Assembly: GCF_001553605.1 (NCBI RefSeq)
Contig: NZ_CP014229.1
Coordinates: 2,818,501 to 2,882,500 of the forward strand
Origin: Desulfovibrio fairfieldensis
Lineage (GTDB): Bacteria; Desulfobacterota; Desulfovibrionia; Desulfovibrionales; Desulfovibrionaceae
DNA: 64,000 bases
Direction: 5' to 3'
Shown here: positions 52,392 through 60,345 of the stretch, piece by piece
Numbering within the stretch: position 1 is the first letter of the stretch
How the letters are laid out: each line of letters opens with the position of its first letter
Notes under the pieces: model-generated
Told to the model about the DNA's origin: nothing
Databases searched by the model: none
The model's input: only the letters and a program-made list of their open reading frames with translations
Made by a program: the position numbers and the translations under genes

Positions 52392-52414
52392 GCGCGACGG
52401 CGGATATCGTCCGG

Positions 52415-53374
52415 TTAGGGGCTCTTACTTTGCTCTGATGAGGGTGTCGTCTGGGGTTCGCCCAACATCCTGACCAAATCCCTGCGCGGCGGCGCGCCGA
52501 ACAGACGGCTGTATTCACGGCTGAACTGCGAGGAACTTTCATAGCCCACGGCACGGCCCGCGTGGTTGGCGTCCAGATTGCGGCTGAGCATCAGGCGCTG
52601 GGCCTCATAGAGCCGTAAACGCTTCTGGAATTGCAGAGGGCTCAGGGACGTCACCTTTTTAAACTGGCGGTGAAAGGTGGACGTGGCCATGGCGACCCGC
52701 GCGGCCAGCGCGTCCACCGACAGGGGCCGCATGTAGTTTGCCCGCAGCCAGATTATGGCCTCGGCCACCTGATGCCCGTGGGAACCGACCGTGTGGAGCC
52801 GCCGCAGATCCCCGCCCTGCGGCCCGGCCAGCACGCGGAAGAGGACCTCCCGCACCAGCAGCGGGGCCATCAGGGCCGCCTCTTCGGGCCTGTCCAGCAA
52901 GTCGACCAGGCGCGCAAAGGCGTCGTGGACGTCGGGCTCGACCCTGGCCACGGACACGCCGAGACAGCGGCCGCCCGGAGCATCGAAAGAGGATGCCGCC
53001 ACTGAAGCCAGTTCCGTGGCAAGCGCCCGGTTGATCACCAGCGAGACGGCCAGCAGCGGCTGCTCCGGCGAGGCCCCGAGTATCCGGCTCTCGCTCGGCA
53101 TGTCCACGCCGTTGACCAGGCAGTCCAGCTCTCCGTAGCGGAAGATCTCACGCCCGATCACGGACTTCTTGCGGCCCTGCACGATCAGGCCGACGGACGG
53201 AGCGTAAAAACAGGTATCCACCATATTCGCCGCGTTCCAGCGCGTCAGCGTCAGGCCCTCCACGGCCGTGGACTGCCTGCCCGGCTCCGGGGCCAGACGC
53301 ATGAGCGTCGTCTTCAGGCGCTCATTGGCCTCCCGCATGGCCTCTTCCCGCATGGCGATCCCGTCTGTCTGCAT
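52415..53374 (-). CDS. AraC-family regulator with AraC_N (YqhC-like) sensor domain, copy 2
   Basis: The 319-residue protein has an N-terminal AraC_N domain (about 25-185: APSVGLIVQGRKKSVIGREIFRYG, VNGVDMPSESRI) and a C-terminal AraC DNA-binding domain (about 205-305: VDALAARVAMATSTFHRQFKKVTSLSP, AGRAVGYESSSQFSREYSRLF). The ATG at 53374 has GGAG eight bases upstream. It is divergent from the flavoprotein reductase gene and converges on the MFS gene. It is clearly a paralogue or close relative of copy 1. The shared operator suggests the two may cross-regulate or compete. Confidence 0.9.
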   Translation of the reverse strand: MQTDGIAMREEAMREANERLKTTLMRLAPEPGRQSTAVEGLTLTRWNAANMVDTCFYAPSVGLIVQGRKKSVIGREIFRYGELDCLVNGVDMPSESRILGASPEQPLLAVSLVINRALATELASVAASSFDAPGGRCLGVSVARVEPDVHDAFARLVDLLDRPEEAALMAPLLVREVLFRVLAGPQGGDLRRLHTVGSHGHQVAEAIIWLRANYMRPLSVDALAARVAMATSTFHRQFKKVTSLSPLQFQKRLRLYEAQRLMLSRNLDANHAGRAVGYESSSQFSREYSRLFGAPPRRDLVRMLGEPQTTPSSEQSKSP

Positions 53375-53439
53375 GGCTTTCTCCGCAAGAAACGTTGTTT
53401 TCTCCCAGCTAGCACAGGCGGCGGCAGAGGGGAAGCTCA

Positions 53440-53468
53440 CGGCAGAATCAGGCAAAAAATGGATAATT
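53440..53468. promoter_or_regulatory. Shared AraC operator, copy 2
   Basis: A 29-bp sequence starting CGGCAGAATC and ending TGGATAATT; 26 of 29 positions match 49868-49896. It contains AATC-N3-CAAAAAA (53446-53459). It begins exactly 66 bp from the start codon of AraC copy 2, as in copy 1. Confidence 0.7.
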
Positions 53469-53583
53469 TTATTGCTTCATGGAGCCCAAGGTCGGGCTTA
53501 TATCTGACGCAACAGCTGAAAACCCGGCAGAGGCGAGGGCATCCAGCCGCTCCAAGCCGGAAACCAAGCGAGGTAAGACCAGT

Positions 53584-54126
53584 ATGAGCAAAAAAATTCT
53601 GATCCTTTCCACCAGCCCGCGCAAGGGCGGCAATTCCGACGGCCTGGCCGACGCCTTTGCCGAGGGCGCGCGGGAGGCAGGCCATCAGGTGGAAAAAATA
53701 GTTCTGTACGACAAAACCATCGGCTTTTGCAGAGGCTGTCTGGCCTGCCAGAAAACACAGCGCTGCGTCATCCGCGACGATGCGGATGCCATTGCGCAAA
53801 CCATGCGGTCCGCCGAGGTCATCGTCTTTGCCACGCCCATTTACTTTTATGAAATGTGCGGCCAGATGAAGACCCTGCTCGACCGCACGAACCCCCTCTT
53901 CCCCTCGGACTACGCCTTCCGGGATATTTATCTGCTGGCCAGTGCGGCGGACGGGGCGGAAAGCGCCATGGACGGCGCGGTCAAGGGTCTGCAGGGCTGG
54001 ATCGACTGTTTTGAAAAGGCCCGCCTGAAAGGCGTGGTCCGGGGCGTGGGCGTGACCGGTGTTGGTGAAATTCAGAACGTTCCCGCCGCCCTGAAAGCCG
54101 CTTACGACCTGGGCAGACAGGCCTGA
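53584..54126 (+). CDS. NAD(P)H-dependent FMN reductase / iron-sulfur flavoprotein-like oxidoreductase
   Basis: The 180-residue flavodoxin-fold protein has the FMN phosphate loop SPRKGGNSDGLADAF (about 11-25) and a cysteine cluster C49-X2-C52-X2-C55-X5-C61 (CRGCLACQKTQRC). That cluster resembles archaeal iron-sulfur flavoproteins, so a 4Fe-4S cluster is possible. ATPIYFYEMCGQMKTLLDR contacts the flavin. Family members reduce quinones, FMN or oxygen species. It is divergent from AraC copy 2, its probable regulator, with the shared operator between them. The ATG is preceded by GAGGTAAG. Confidence 0.86.
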   Translation: MSKKILILSTSPRKGGNSDGLADAFAEGAREAGHQVEKIVLYDKTIGFCRGCLACQKTQRCVIRDDADAIAQTMRSAEVIVFATPIYFYEMCGQMKTLLDRTNPLFPSDYAFRDIYLLASAADGAESAMDGAVKGLQGWIDCFEKARLKGVVRGVGVTGVGEIQNVPAALKAAYDLGRQA

Positions 54127-54153
54127 CCCAGGCAATGCTTATGACCACGGAGG

Positions 54154-54182
54154 AGGGGGCGCGTTGGGAGCGCGCCCCCTTT
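54154..54182. terminator. Terminator between the reductase and the amidase gene
   Basis: AGGGGGCGCG (54154-54163) pairs with CGCGCCCCCT (54171-54180) and is followed by TT. It serves the convergent genes on both sides. Confidence 0.8.
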
Positions 54183-54186
54183 CAGA

Positions 54187-55782
54187 TCAGGCCTTATTTC
54201 GGTAATCAGGGAACAGGTCGCCTTTGTACAGATGCAGCCCGGCCCGGGAATAGCCGGAAGCCACCTGGAACGCGGCGAGGTCGTCAAAAGTGTTTCCCAC
54301 CACCTGCATGCCGATGGGAATATTGTTCCCGGCAATGCCCACCGGCACATCCACCACGGGATAGCGGCTGAGCAGGTTCCAGATATACGTCAGCACGTGC
54401 GCCATTCCTTTGACGGGTTTGCCGTTCACCATCACCGTGTCGGTGGTGGGATCGTTGTCCGCCGGGAAATACGGCGTTGCCAGAGTGGGCATGAGCAGGG
54501 CGCGATACCCCTTGCCGAAAACATCCTGCTGCAACTGCCGATGGAGCCGGGTCGCAAGTTCGTCGGCGGCTGCCATGGCCTCCGGGCCGCCGTTGCGCGC
54601 CTCCTTGAGGAAATGCGCGGCGTAGCTGGTGAGCTTGTCCCGATGTTGCCCGGCGTTCAGCAGCATGGCGCCGATCCCGGTGGAAAGCAGGCCGTGCATG
54701 AAGGTTTTGTACTGGCCCGCGTAGCTCCAGCCCAGCCTGACCTCGTCCACAACGGCCCCCTGGCCGCGCAGAACGGCCGCGGCATCCGCCAGCGCTTCCC
54801 GGACCGAAGGATCAATGCCCTCCGGTATCCAGCTCTCGAAATAATCAAGCGCGATTCTCACGCCCTTAAGACCCCCGTACGTGCGCGGATAGTCCAGTTT
54901 CGGCCGCAGGGCGGCATGCACCTTGGGATGCGGCCCGGTGATCACATTCTGCATCAGCACCATGTCGTCAAAGGTCCGGGCAAGGGGCCCGAGCGTCTCA
55001 AAGGTGGTCTCGGAAGTGGGAACACGGCCGAAAGGCGCCTTAAAGCCGTAGAGCCCGCAAAGCGATGCGGGAATCCGAATCGAGCCCCCCATGTCCGAGC
55101 CTGTGGCGAGAGTTGTGAATCCGGCCGCCAAGGCCGCCCCGGACCCGCCGGAGGAGCCGCCCACCGCGTAATGGAGGTTCCAGGGATTGCGCGTGACGCC
55201 CCACAGCCGGGACCATGTCTGGCTGTGGATATAGAGTTCCGGCACTGTGGTCTGAATGTGCAATATGGCCCCTTCAGAGAGCAGCATGTCGATGATGGCG
55301 GCGTTTTCCCCGGCCGGGGGAGCGTCCTGCAGAAGCACCGAGCCCATGGTCACGCGCCAGCCGCGCACGTCGTTTTCGTCCTTGACGGCGACGGTCACGC
55401 CTTCCAGGGCCCGAGCGGAACCAGATTTATAGCGTTTTTCCGCTTCCTTGGCGGCCTGCATGGCCTGGCCGAAATGCTCGTACGTAACGGCATTCACCTG
55501 ACCATTGAATTTCAGATAGTCTTTTAATTCCCTGCCGCTGGTGTTCAACGGCCCGTTATATTTGTTTATTCTTTCAATCTGGGCCGTGAGCACGTCCACC
55601 GGGGACAGCGCGCCTTCCCTGAAATATTGTATCTGTTCCACAGCCGTCAGATAGGCCAGGCCCTCTTTCGCCGGAGCCCCGGCCAGGGAGGAACGAGGGA
55701 AGCCGATGGAGAAAAGCCCGGCTTCAATGGCCGCAATGGCGCTCAAACGGAGAAAGTCGCGCCGTTTTATAACAGAAATCAT
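54187..55782 (-). CDS. Tat-exported amidase-signature-family hydrolase
   Basis: The 531-residue protein starts with a twin-arginine signal (KRRDFLRLSAIAAIEAGLF, residues 6-24), so it is folded in the cytoplasm and moved to the periplasm. The amidase signature is intact: catalytic Lys in VAVKDEND (K134), the GGSSGGSGAALAAG stretch (208-221) and the nucleophile Ser in GSDMGGSIRIP (about 233). These enzymes hydrolyse carboxamides by a Ser-cisSer-Lys triad. An exported version is less usual than cytoplasmic GatA-like or catabolic amidases. It might cleave an external amide for ammonia or carboxylate. It stands alone, converging on the FMN reductase gene. Confidence 0.88.
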   Translation of the reverse strand: MISVIKRRDFLRLSAIAAIEAGLFSIGFPRSSLAGAPAKEGLAYLTAVEQIQYFREGALSPVDVLTAQIERINKYNGPLNTSGRELKDYLKFNGQVNAVTYEHFGQAMQAAKEAEKRYKSGSARALEGVTVAVKDENDVRGWRVTMGSVLLQDAPPAGENAAIIDMLLSEGAILHIQTTVPELYIHSQTWSRLWGVTRNPWNLHYAVGGSSGGSGAALAAGFTTLATGSDMGGSIRIPASLCGLYGFKAPFGRVPTSETTFETLGPLARTFDDMVLMQNVITGPHPKVHAALRPKLDYPRTYGGLKGVRIALDYFESWIPEGIDPSVREALADAAAVLRGQGAVVDEVRLGWSYAGQYKTFMHGLLSTGIGAMLLNAGQHRDKLTSYAAHFLKEARNGGPEAMAAADELATRLHRQLQQDVFGKGYRALLMPTLATPYFPADNDPTTDTVMVNGKPVKGMAHVLTYIWNLLSRYPVVDVPVGIAGNNIPIGMQVVGNTFDDLAAFQVASGYSRAGLHLYKGDLFPDYRNKA

Positions 55783-56163
55783 AATCAGTTCCTTGTATGT
55801 CTATGCCGCCGCAAGCGCTCTGCCGTTTCCGCAACGCGGCCGCAACAGCGGCGCCGCACAGCCAGGGCCCACGAGCGGCTTGTTTGCCGCGCCTCTCGCC
55901 CGAGGAGCCGCCTTTCCCGGGGCGGAACCGGCAATATGCAATCCGCCGCCTTCCGGGCCGTCCGGATGCGCGGCCCCCGCCCCGGCAGCGATAACCGGGA
56001 ATACGCGTTCCTTATTCTATAATCATAGTTGGGAGCTTTTTCAATTCAGGAGGGATATGTTACATCCGGGCCCGCATCCGGATGCCGTCAAAAGCCGTGG
56101 AGAAGTCCAACAGCGGGGGCAGGCCGCGTTGTCGGGACGCGCGGAGATATATCTGATCCTCCC
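55783..56163. other. Gap upstream of the amidase
   Basis: About 380 bases without a supported gene. The part near 56020-56060 is AT-richer and could hold a promoter. The frame feeding into the MATE remnant is open from about 56029 but has no family character before 56164. Confidence 0.4.
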
Positions 56164-56358
56164 ATGTGGAGTTACGCGCTTGCCGTATGGGGAGTGCGCC
56201 TGCCGCTTTCGTGGTGGCTGGGGCACGTGGTGCTGCGCTCTTCCGCCGGAGTTTATTGGGCCATGATCGCCTCCCAGCTCGTCCAGTGCGCCATGCTTCT
56301 GTGGGTGTTGCTGCGGGTGGACTGGAAACGCTTCGCCCTGGGCTCATCCCGCCCTTGA
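56164..56358 (+). pseudogene. C-terminal remnant of a MATE-family efflux transporter
   Basis: The last 64 codons of an open frame encode two hydrophobic helices with MATE-like sequence: LAVWGVRLPLSWWLGHV, GVYWAMIASQLVQ, then a Trp-Lys-Arg end. Intact MATE pumps have about 450 residues and end in just such a pair (WGVRIPLAW ... GVW.A). The first 85% is missing and the upstream DNA shows no trace of it, so this is the 3' stump of a deleted gene rather than a small protein. Confidence 0.55.
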
Positions 56359-56367
56359 ATGTAAAAT

Positions 56368-56394
56368 GCCCCGCGCGCTCTGGGCGCGCGGGGC
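56368..56394. terminator. Bidirectional terminator
   Basis: GCCCCGCGCGC (56368-56378) pairs with GCGCGCGGGGC (56384-56394). On the minus strand a TTTT follows, so it ends the binding-protein gene; it could also have ended the lost MATE gene. Confidence 0.8.
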
Positions 56395-56434
56395 CGGGTT
56401 CACCGCCGTTCAAGCGAGGACAGCGCCCGCAAGG

Positions 56435-57523
56435 CTACTTGGCGTACGGCGGAATGGGCGTCTTGACCATCTTCATAAACTTGTCGGTCACATAGTCGGC
56501 GTTCTTGACCCTTTCATATTCCTCAGGGGTGAGGCGGCCCAACTGGGTAAAGAAGGCGGCCAGGTACCGCTGCCACTGCTGCGCCTCGCTCATGCCCTTG
56601 GAATTGTCCAGCAGCCTGAGCTGCTCCTCATAGTTGAAGACCGGGTGGGTCTTGATGTCCTTGAGAGCCACTTCCGGGGTGTACTGCTGGCCCGCCCAGT
56701 CCATGAAGAAACGGCGGTACAGGGGCACCAGGGATTCGGCGGGCTCGTTCTTGAGCATATGGATGCCGCGCATATAGGCGCGCAGGAAGCCGGTGATGAC
56801 TTCCGGATGGGCGTCGGCATACTTTTTGTCTGCCTGGATCACAATGGGCAGGGTCTGGCCGCAATTCTTGATGTTGCCCGCCAGCCTCCAGCCCTTGGCT
56901 TCGCCTACGTAGAGGTGCGGCGCCCAGAGGGCCACGCCGTCGCCGGTGCCGTTTTCAAACGCGCCCAAGGCCTGGGGCTGATCCATGTTCTTGATGACCA
57001 CGTCCTTGTCCGTGAGGCCCAGCACCTTGAGCCAGGAGGAAAGGGCCATGTGCGGCGAGGACATGGTGGTGCAGAGGAAGGTCTTGCCGCGCACGGTTTC
57101 CGGGCTGCCCAATACGTCGGGGAAGTCCTTGTTCCAGCCCTTGACCTTGGCGATGGGGCTGTCCGGGCGGACCAGCACGCCGTTGGTGTAGGATTCGTCA
57201 TTGCCGATGGCGATCACATAGGTGTCGTAGCGCAGGCCGCCCCAGACGCCGGGCACCGCGCCGTTGCCCGCCACCACCCAGGAACCGGAGGGCGTGGCGT
57301 TGACGATGTCCATACCGGAATTGAAATAATTGACTTCGAAATCCAGGCCTTCTTCCTTGTCCCAGCCGCGTTCATGGGCCAGCCAGGCGGCGAAGGTTTC
57401 GTTTTCGTTCATCCAGCCCATGGGAACCTTGACCAATTCCTTGGCCTGCAACACGGGCGCGGCGGCCAGGAAAAGCACGGCCGCGAGGGCCGGACCCAAA
57501 AGATTGCGCAGTTTCATCCTCAT
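56435..57523 (-). CDS. Orphan ABC-type periplasmic binding protein of the taurine/sulfonate/nitrate (NMT1/SsuA-like) group
   Basis: The 362-residue protein has a Sec signal peptide (about 1-27, cleavage near LQA-K) and a two-lobed SsuA/TauA-like fold: VPMGWMNENETFAAWLAHERGWDKEEGLDFEV, SGSWVVAGNGAVPG, RGKTFLCTTMSSPHMAL. Proteins of this group bind taurine, alkanesulfonates, nitrate, bicarbonate or pyrimidine precursors. No ABC permease or ATPase gene is adjacent. It is 65 bases downstream of an acylating aldehyde dehydrogenase gene in the same direction. That pairing hints at uptake of a compound that becomes an aldehyde such as sulfoacetaldehyde, but the ligand is not proven. Confidence 0.83.
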   Translation of the reverse strand: MRMKLRNLLGPALAAVLFLAAAPVLQAKELVKVPMGWMNENETFAAWLAHERGWDKEEGLDFEVNYFNSGMDIVNATPSGSWVVAGNGAVPGVWGGLRYDTYVIAIGNDESYTNGVLVRPDSPIAKVKGWNKDFPDVLGSPETVRGKTFLCTTMSSPHMALSSWLKVLGLTDKDVVIKNMDQPQALGAFENGTGDGVALWAPHLYVGEAKGWRLAGNIKNCGQTLPIVIQADKKYADAHPEVITGFLRAYMRGIHMLKNEPAESLVPLYRRFFMDWAGQQYTPEVALKDIKTHPVFNYEEQLRLLDNSKGMSEAQQWQRYLAAFFTQLGRLTPEEYERVKNADYVTDKFMKMVKTPIPPYAK

Positions 57524-57588
57524 GCCTCCAGGGTGAGAGGGTGTCGGGGCGGGACGCGGGCATGCCGCGCCCCGCGAAGCCTGATGCG

Positions 57589-59118
57589 CTACGAAGCCAC
57601 GCAGGAGCGCACGCGCGGCGCGACCGGGGCGGCCTGACCGGCCTTGCCCTTGGGATCATAGGTGCGCGTCGTGGTGACCTTGTGCTGGGTGAAGAAGTCT
57701 ATGCCGCCCTTGCCCTGCACCTTGTCCGTGCCGAGCAGGGAGCCCTTGATGCCGCCGAAGGGCACATAGGGATGCGGCGCGCAGATGCCCACGTTGACGC
57801 CCACCATGCCCACATCCGTATCGCGGCTGAACACTTCCGCGTAATGCATGTTCTGGGTGAAAATGCAGGCCCCGTTGCCGTATTCCGAACTGTTGACCAG
57901 CTCGATGGCGTCGTGAATGTCCGCCACCTTGATGGTGGCCACCAGAGGACCGAACACCTCGGTGGTGAACAGGGGGTTGCAGGGCGTCACGTCGCGGATG
58001 ATGCAGGGGCCGACAAAGAAACCGTTCTTGTTCTTTTCCGGCAGGTCCACCCGGCGGCGATCCAGAACCAGCTTGCAGCCCTGGCCGTGTTTGAGGGCGA
58101 TATCCACGTAATTGAGCACATTGTCCGCGGCCTTGCGGGAAATCAGCGGCCCCATGTAGACGTCGGGGTCAAAGGCGTCGCCCACCTTGACGGTCTTGGA
58201 GGCCTCGATCATGCGCTCCAGCACTTCCTCGTAAACTTCCGGCACGGCGGCCACGATGGACCCGGCCAAGCAGCGCTGCCCGGCGGAGCCGTAGCAGGAA
58301 TTGAGGAAGTTGTTGATGAAGACGTCCATATTGCTGTCTTCCATGACCAGAAGCAGGTTCTTGGCCCCGCCCAGCAGCATGGAACGCTTGGCCCCCTTGG
58401 CGCAGCCCGCGGCCATGGCTTTGGCCGTGGGCGTGGAGCCCACCAGGCAGACGCCCGCCATGCGCGGGTCCTCATACCAGGAACCGGGAATGTCGCGGTT
58501 GCCGTGCACCACGTTGACCACGCCCGCGGGCAGCCCGATTTCCATGAAGATCTCGCAGATGAGCTGCATGAAATAGGGCGACTGGGTGGAGGGTTTGAAG
58601 ATGAAGGTATTGCCCACGGCAATGGCGTAGGGAATGAACCAGCCGAAGACCAGGGCCGGGAAGTTGAAGGGAGCCACCCCGCCGAACACGCCCAGGGGCT
58701 GGCGTACCACCTTGGCCGAGATATTGGTGGAGATGTAATCCAAGGTGTCGCCCTGGATCGTGGACGGCGTGGCCGCGGCGGATTCCAGGATTTCGATCAC
58801 CCGCTGCACTTCGCCGCGCGCTTCGGAAATATGCTTGGCCTGGTCCAGAGCAATGGCCTGGGCCAGTTTTTCCAGGTCCCGCACCATGCAGTCATGGATT
58901 TTGTAGATATAGGCCATGCGCTTGCCGATGGAGAGATTGCGCCAGGGCCTGTAGGCCGCATGGGCCGTGGCGATGGCCGCCTCAGCCGTGGCCGGGCCGG
59001 AAATGGGCACGCTGCCGATTTCCTCGCCGGTGGAGGGGTTGTAGAGCGGCACGCGCTTGCCGCCTGCCTCTTCCTGCCATTCGCCGTTGATGAAATTTTT
59101 GATCTTGATGTCCGACAT
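57589..59118 (-). CDS. Aldehyde dehydrogenase of the MmsA (CoA-acylating) type
   Basis: The 509-residue protein has the ALDH fold with the oxyanion Asn in PFNFP (N152) and the catalytic Cys in GSAGQRCLAG (C283). At the place of the usual general-base Glu (E-LGGK) it reads LLGGAKN (248-254). Loss of that Glu is typical of methylmalonate-semialdehyde dehydrogenase relatives, which release acyl-CoA. The C terminus YVPFGGIKGS and GIDFFTQHKV also fits MmsA. The aldehyde could be methylmalonate, malonate or sulfoacetaldehyde/sulfolactaldehyde-like. The ATG follows GGAGGG. It is probably co-transcribed with the binding protein and may be controlled by the AraC gene upstream. Confidence 0.88.
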   Translation of the reverse strand: MSDIKIKNFINGEWQEEAGGKRVPLYNPSTGEEIGSVPISGPATAEAAIATAHAAYRPWRNLSIGKRMAYIYKIHDCMVRDLEKLAQAIALDQAKHISEARGEVQRVIEILESAAATPSTIQGDTLDYISTNISAKVVRQPLGVFGGVAPFNFPALVFGWFIPYAIAVGNTFIFKPSTQSPYFMQLICEIFMEIGLPAGVVNVVHGNRDIPGSWYEDPRMAGVCLVGSTPTAKAMAAGCAKGAKRSMLLGGAKNLLLVMEDSNMDVFINNFLNSCYGSAGQRCLAGSIVAAVPEVYEEVLERMIEASKTVKVGDAFDPDVYMGPLISRKAADNVLNYVDIALKHGQGCKLVLDRRRVDLPEKNKNGFFVGPCIIRDVTPCNPLFTTEVFGPLVATIKVADIHDAIELVNSSEYGNGACIFTQNMHYAEVFSRDTDVGMVGVNVGICAPHPYVPFGGIKGSLLGTDKVQGKGGIDFFTQHKVTTTRTYDPKGKAGQAAPVAPRVRSCVAS

Positions 59119-59305
59119 GGCGTACCCTCCGCGTGGATACTGGTCTGTTACTAGAACGTGTTATCCTGACATGGCTTGCTCATTGGGCTGGAACCGGAGC
59201 ATGTTCACATGGCCGCGATTTCAAAACGCATCCGCTCCGGGAAGTCCGGCTGATTCTTTTCCTCAATTTTCAGATAGCGTCTTTCGCGCACAGACTGCTT
59301 GCGGA

Positions 59306-59340
59306 AATCTGACAAAATCTGTCGGCAATCGGACAAAAAA
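59306..59340. promoter_or_regulatory. Tandem AraC-type repeat upstream of the aldehyde dehydrogenase
   Basis: AATCTGACAAAATC (59306-59319) and AATCGGACAAAAAA (59327-59340) are direct repeats with a 21-bp period, the standard spacing of paired AraC half-sites. Both contain AATC-N3-CAAAA, as do the operators at 49868 and 53440. The remaining part of the 59119-59435 gap shows no gene. Confidence 0.6.
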
Positions 59341-59435
59341 GGCCATAAAAAAGCGACTGACGCATGCGAAGGCATGGAGGGAGGAGCCACGCGTTCAGGC
59401 TTAAGGCAGTTGAAGCATTTCAAGTGCTGGATGCT

Positions 59436-60230
59436 TTAATTGTCGCCGCGCGCCCGGAAAACGCAGCCCGGCGTGCGCCCGAAGGCCTGCTTGAAGGTGG
59501 CGATAAAGGCTGAAATCGAGGAATAGCCGCTGTCCAGGGCCACGGAGGTGACGCTCTCGCCCTGTTTCAGACGGTTGTAGGCGGCCTGCATGCGCTGGCG
59601 CTGCCGCCAGGTGCGGAAGGAAGTGCCGGTCTCCCGGCGGAAAAGCCGGGCCAGATTGCGCTCGGACATGCCCAGGCGCTCGGCCCACTGGGCCAGGGAA
59701 GTGGACACGCCGGGCGTGGTGAGCAGGGCCGTGCACAGTTCCACCAGGCGGTGGTCGCTGGGCATGGCCAGCGGCTGCGCCTCTTCCGGCGATTCCAGAA
59801 GCAGGTCCAGCAGCACGGCCACCAGACGGCCCCGGGCATCCGCACCGTAGGAATAGGGCTGCGGCGTGAGATGCAGCAGCAATTCGCGCACCAGGGGCGT
59901 GATCTCCATCACGTGGCAGCGGGTGAAACGCTCCACCCCCAGCAGAACGCGCTGGTCGATCCAGAGGCTGCAATCCCTGGCTTCGCAAGGCACATACCAT
60001 TCATGACGGCAACCGGCGGGCACCCAGACGGCCCGCTGGGGCGGGGCCAGCCAGTTGCCCTGCTCCGTGCACATGACCATGCAGCCGTGCCCGGTGTAGG
60101 CCAGCTCGCCCCAGGGATGCACATGGGGCTTGCTCCAGGTATCGGGTGGGAAGTCGTCATTAAACCAGACTACCGGCCTGGCGGCCGGATCATAGGGCGC
60201 GAGATAGCTTTTGGCTTCCAGTGGTTCCAT
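59436..60230 (-). CDS. AraC-family regulator with N-terminal cupin, copy 3
   Basis: The 264-residue protein has an N-terminal cupin (about 15-110; WSKPHVHPWGELAYTGHGCMVM with spaced His residues, and APPQRAVWVPAGCRHEWYV) and a C-terminal AraC helix-turn-helix pair (about 160-260; SLAQWAERLGMSERNLARLFRRETGTSF). It resembles the NimR-like branch more than copies 1 and 2. The ATG at 60230 fits the domain start; the frame is open 26 codons further upstream without family sequence. The gene lies just upstream of, and in the same direction as, the aldehyde dehydrogenase and binding-protein genes. Confidence 0.86.
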   Translation of the reverse strand: MEPLEAKSYLAPYDPAARPVVWFNDDFPPDTWSKPHVHPWGELAYTGHGCMVMCTEQGNWLAPPQRAVWVPAGCRHEWYVPCEARDCSLWIDQRVLLGVERFTRCHVMEITPLVRELLLHLTPQPYSYGADARGRLVAVLLDLLLESPEEAQPLAMPSDHRLVELCTALLTTPGVSTSLAQWAERLGMSERNLARLFRRETGTSFRTWRQRQRMQAAYNRLKQGESVTSVALDSGYSSISAFIATFKQAFGRTPGCVFRARGDN

Positions 60231-60295
60231 GGACGCCCCGCAAAAGCAAATCCGAATAAAAAGGGGCCTGTTGCGTGGCCCTTTGGCGCTTCCCC

Positions 60296-60345
60296 AGAGC
60301 AATTTCACTTTGAAATTTGTAGAATTTCAAAGCTAATCTGCTCTA
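60296..60345. repeat. Nested hairpin upstream of AraC copy 3
   Basis: AGAGCA (60296-60301) pairs with TGCTCT (60339-60344), and inside it TTTGAAATT (60309-60317) pairs with AATTTCAAA (60323-60331). The outer arms resemble the hairpin at 7144-7170. It may be an operator or a terminator for whatever lies on either side. Confidence 0.5.
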
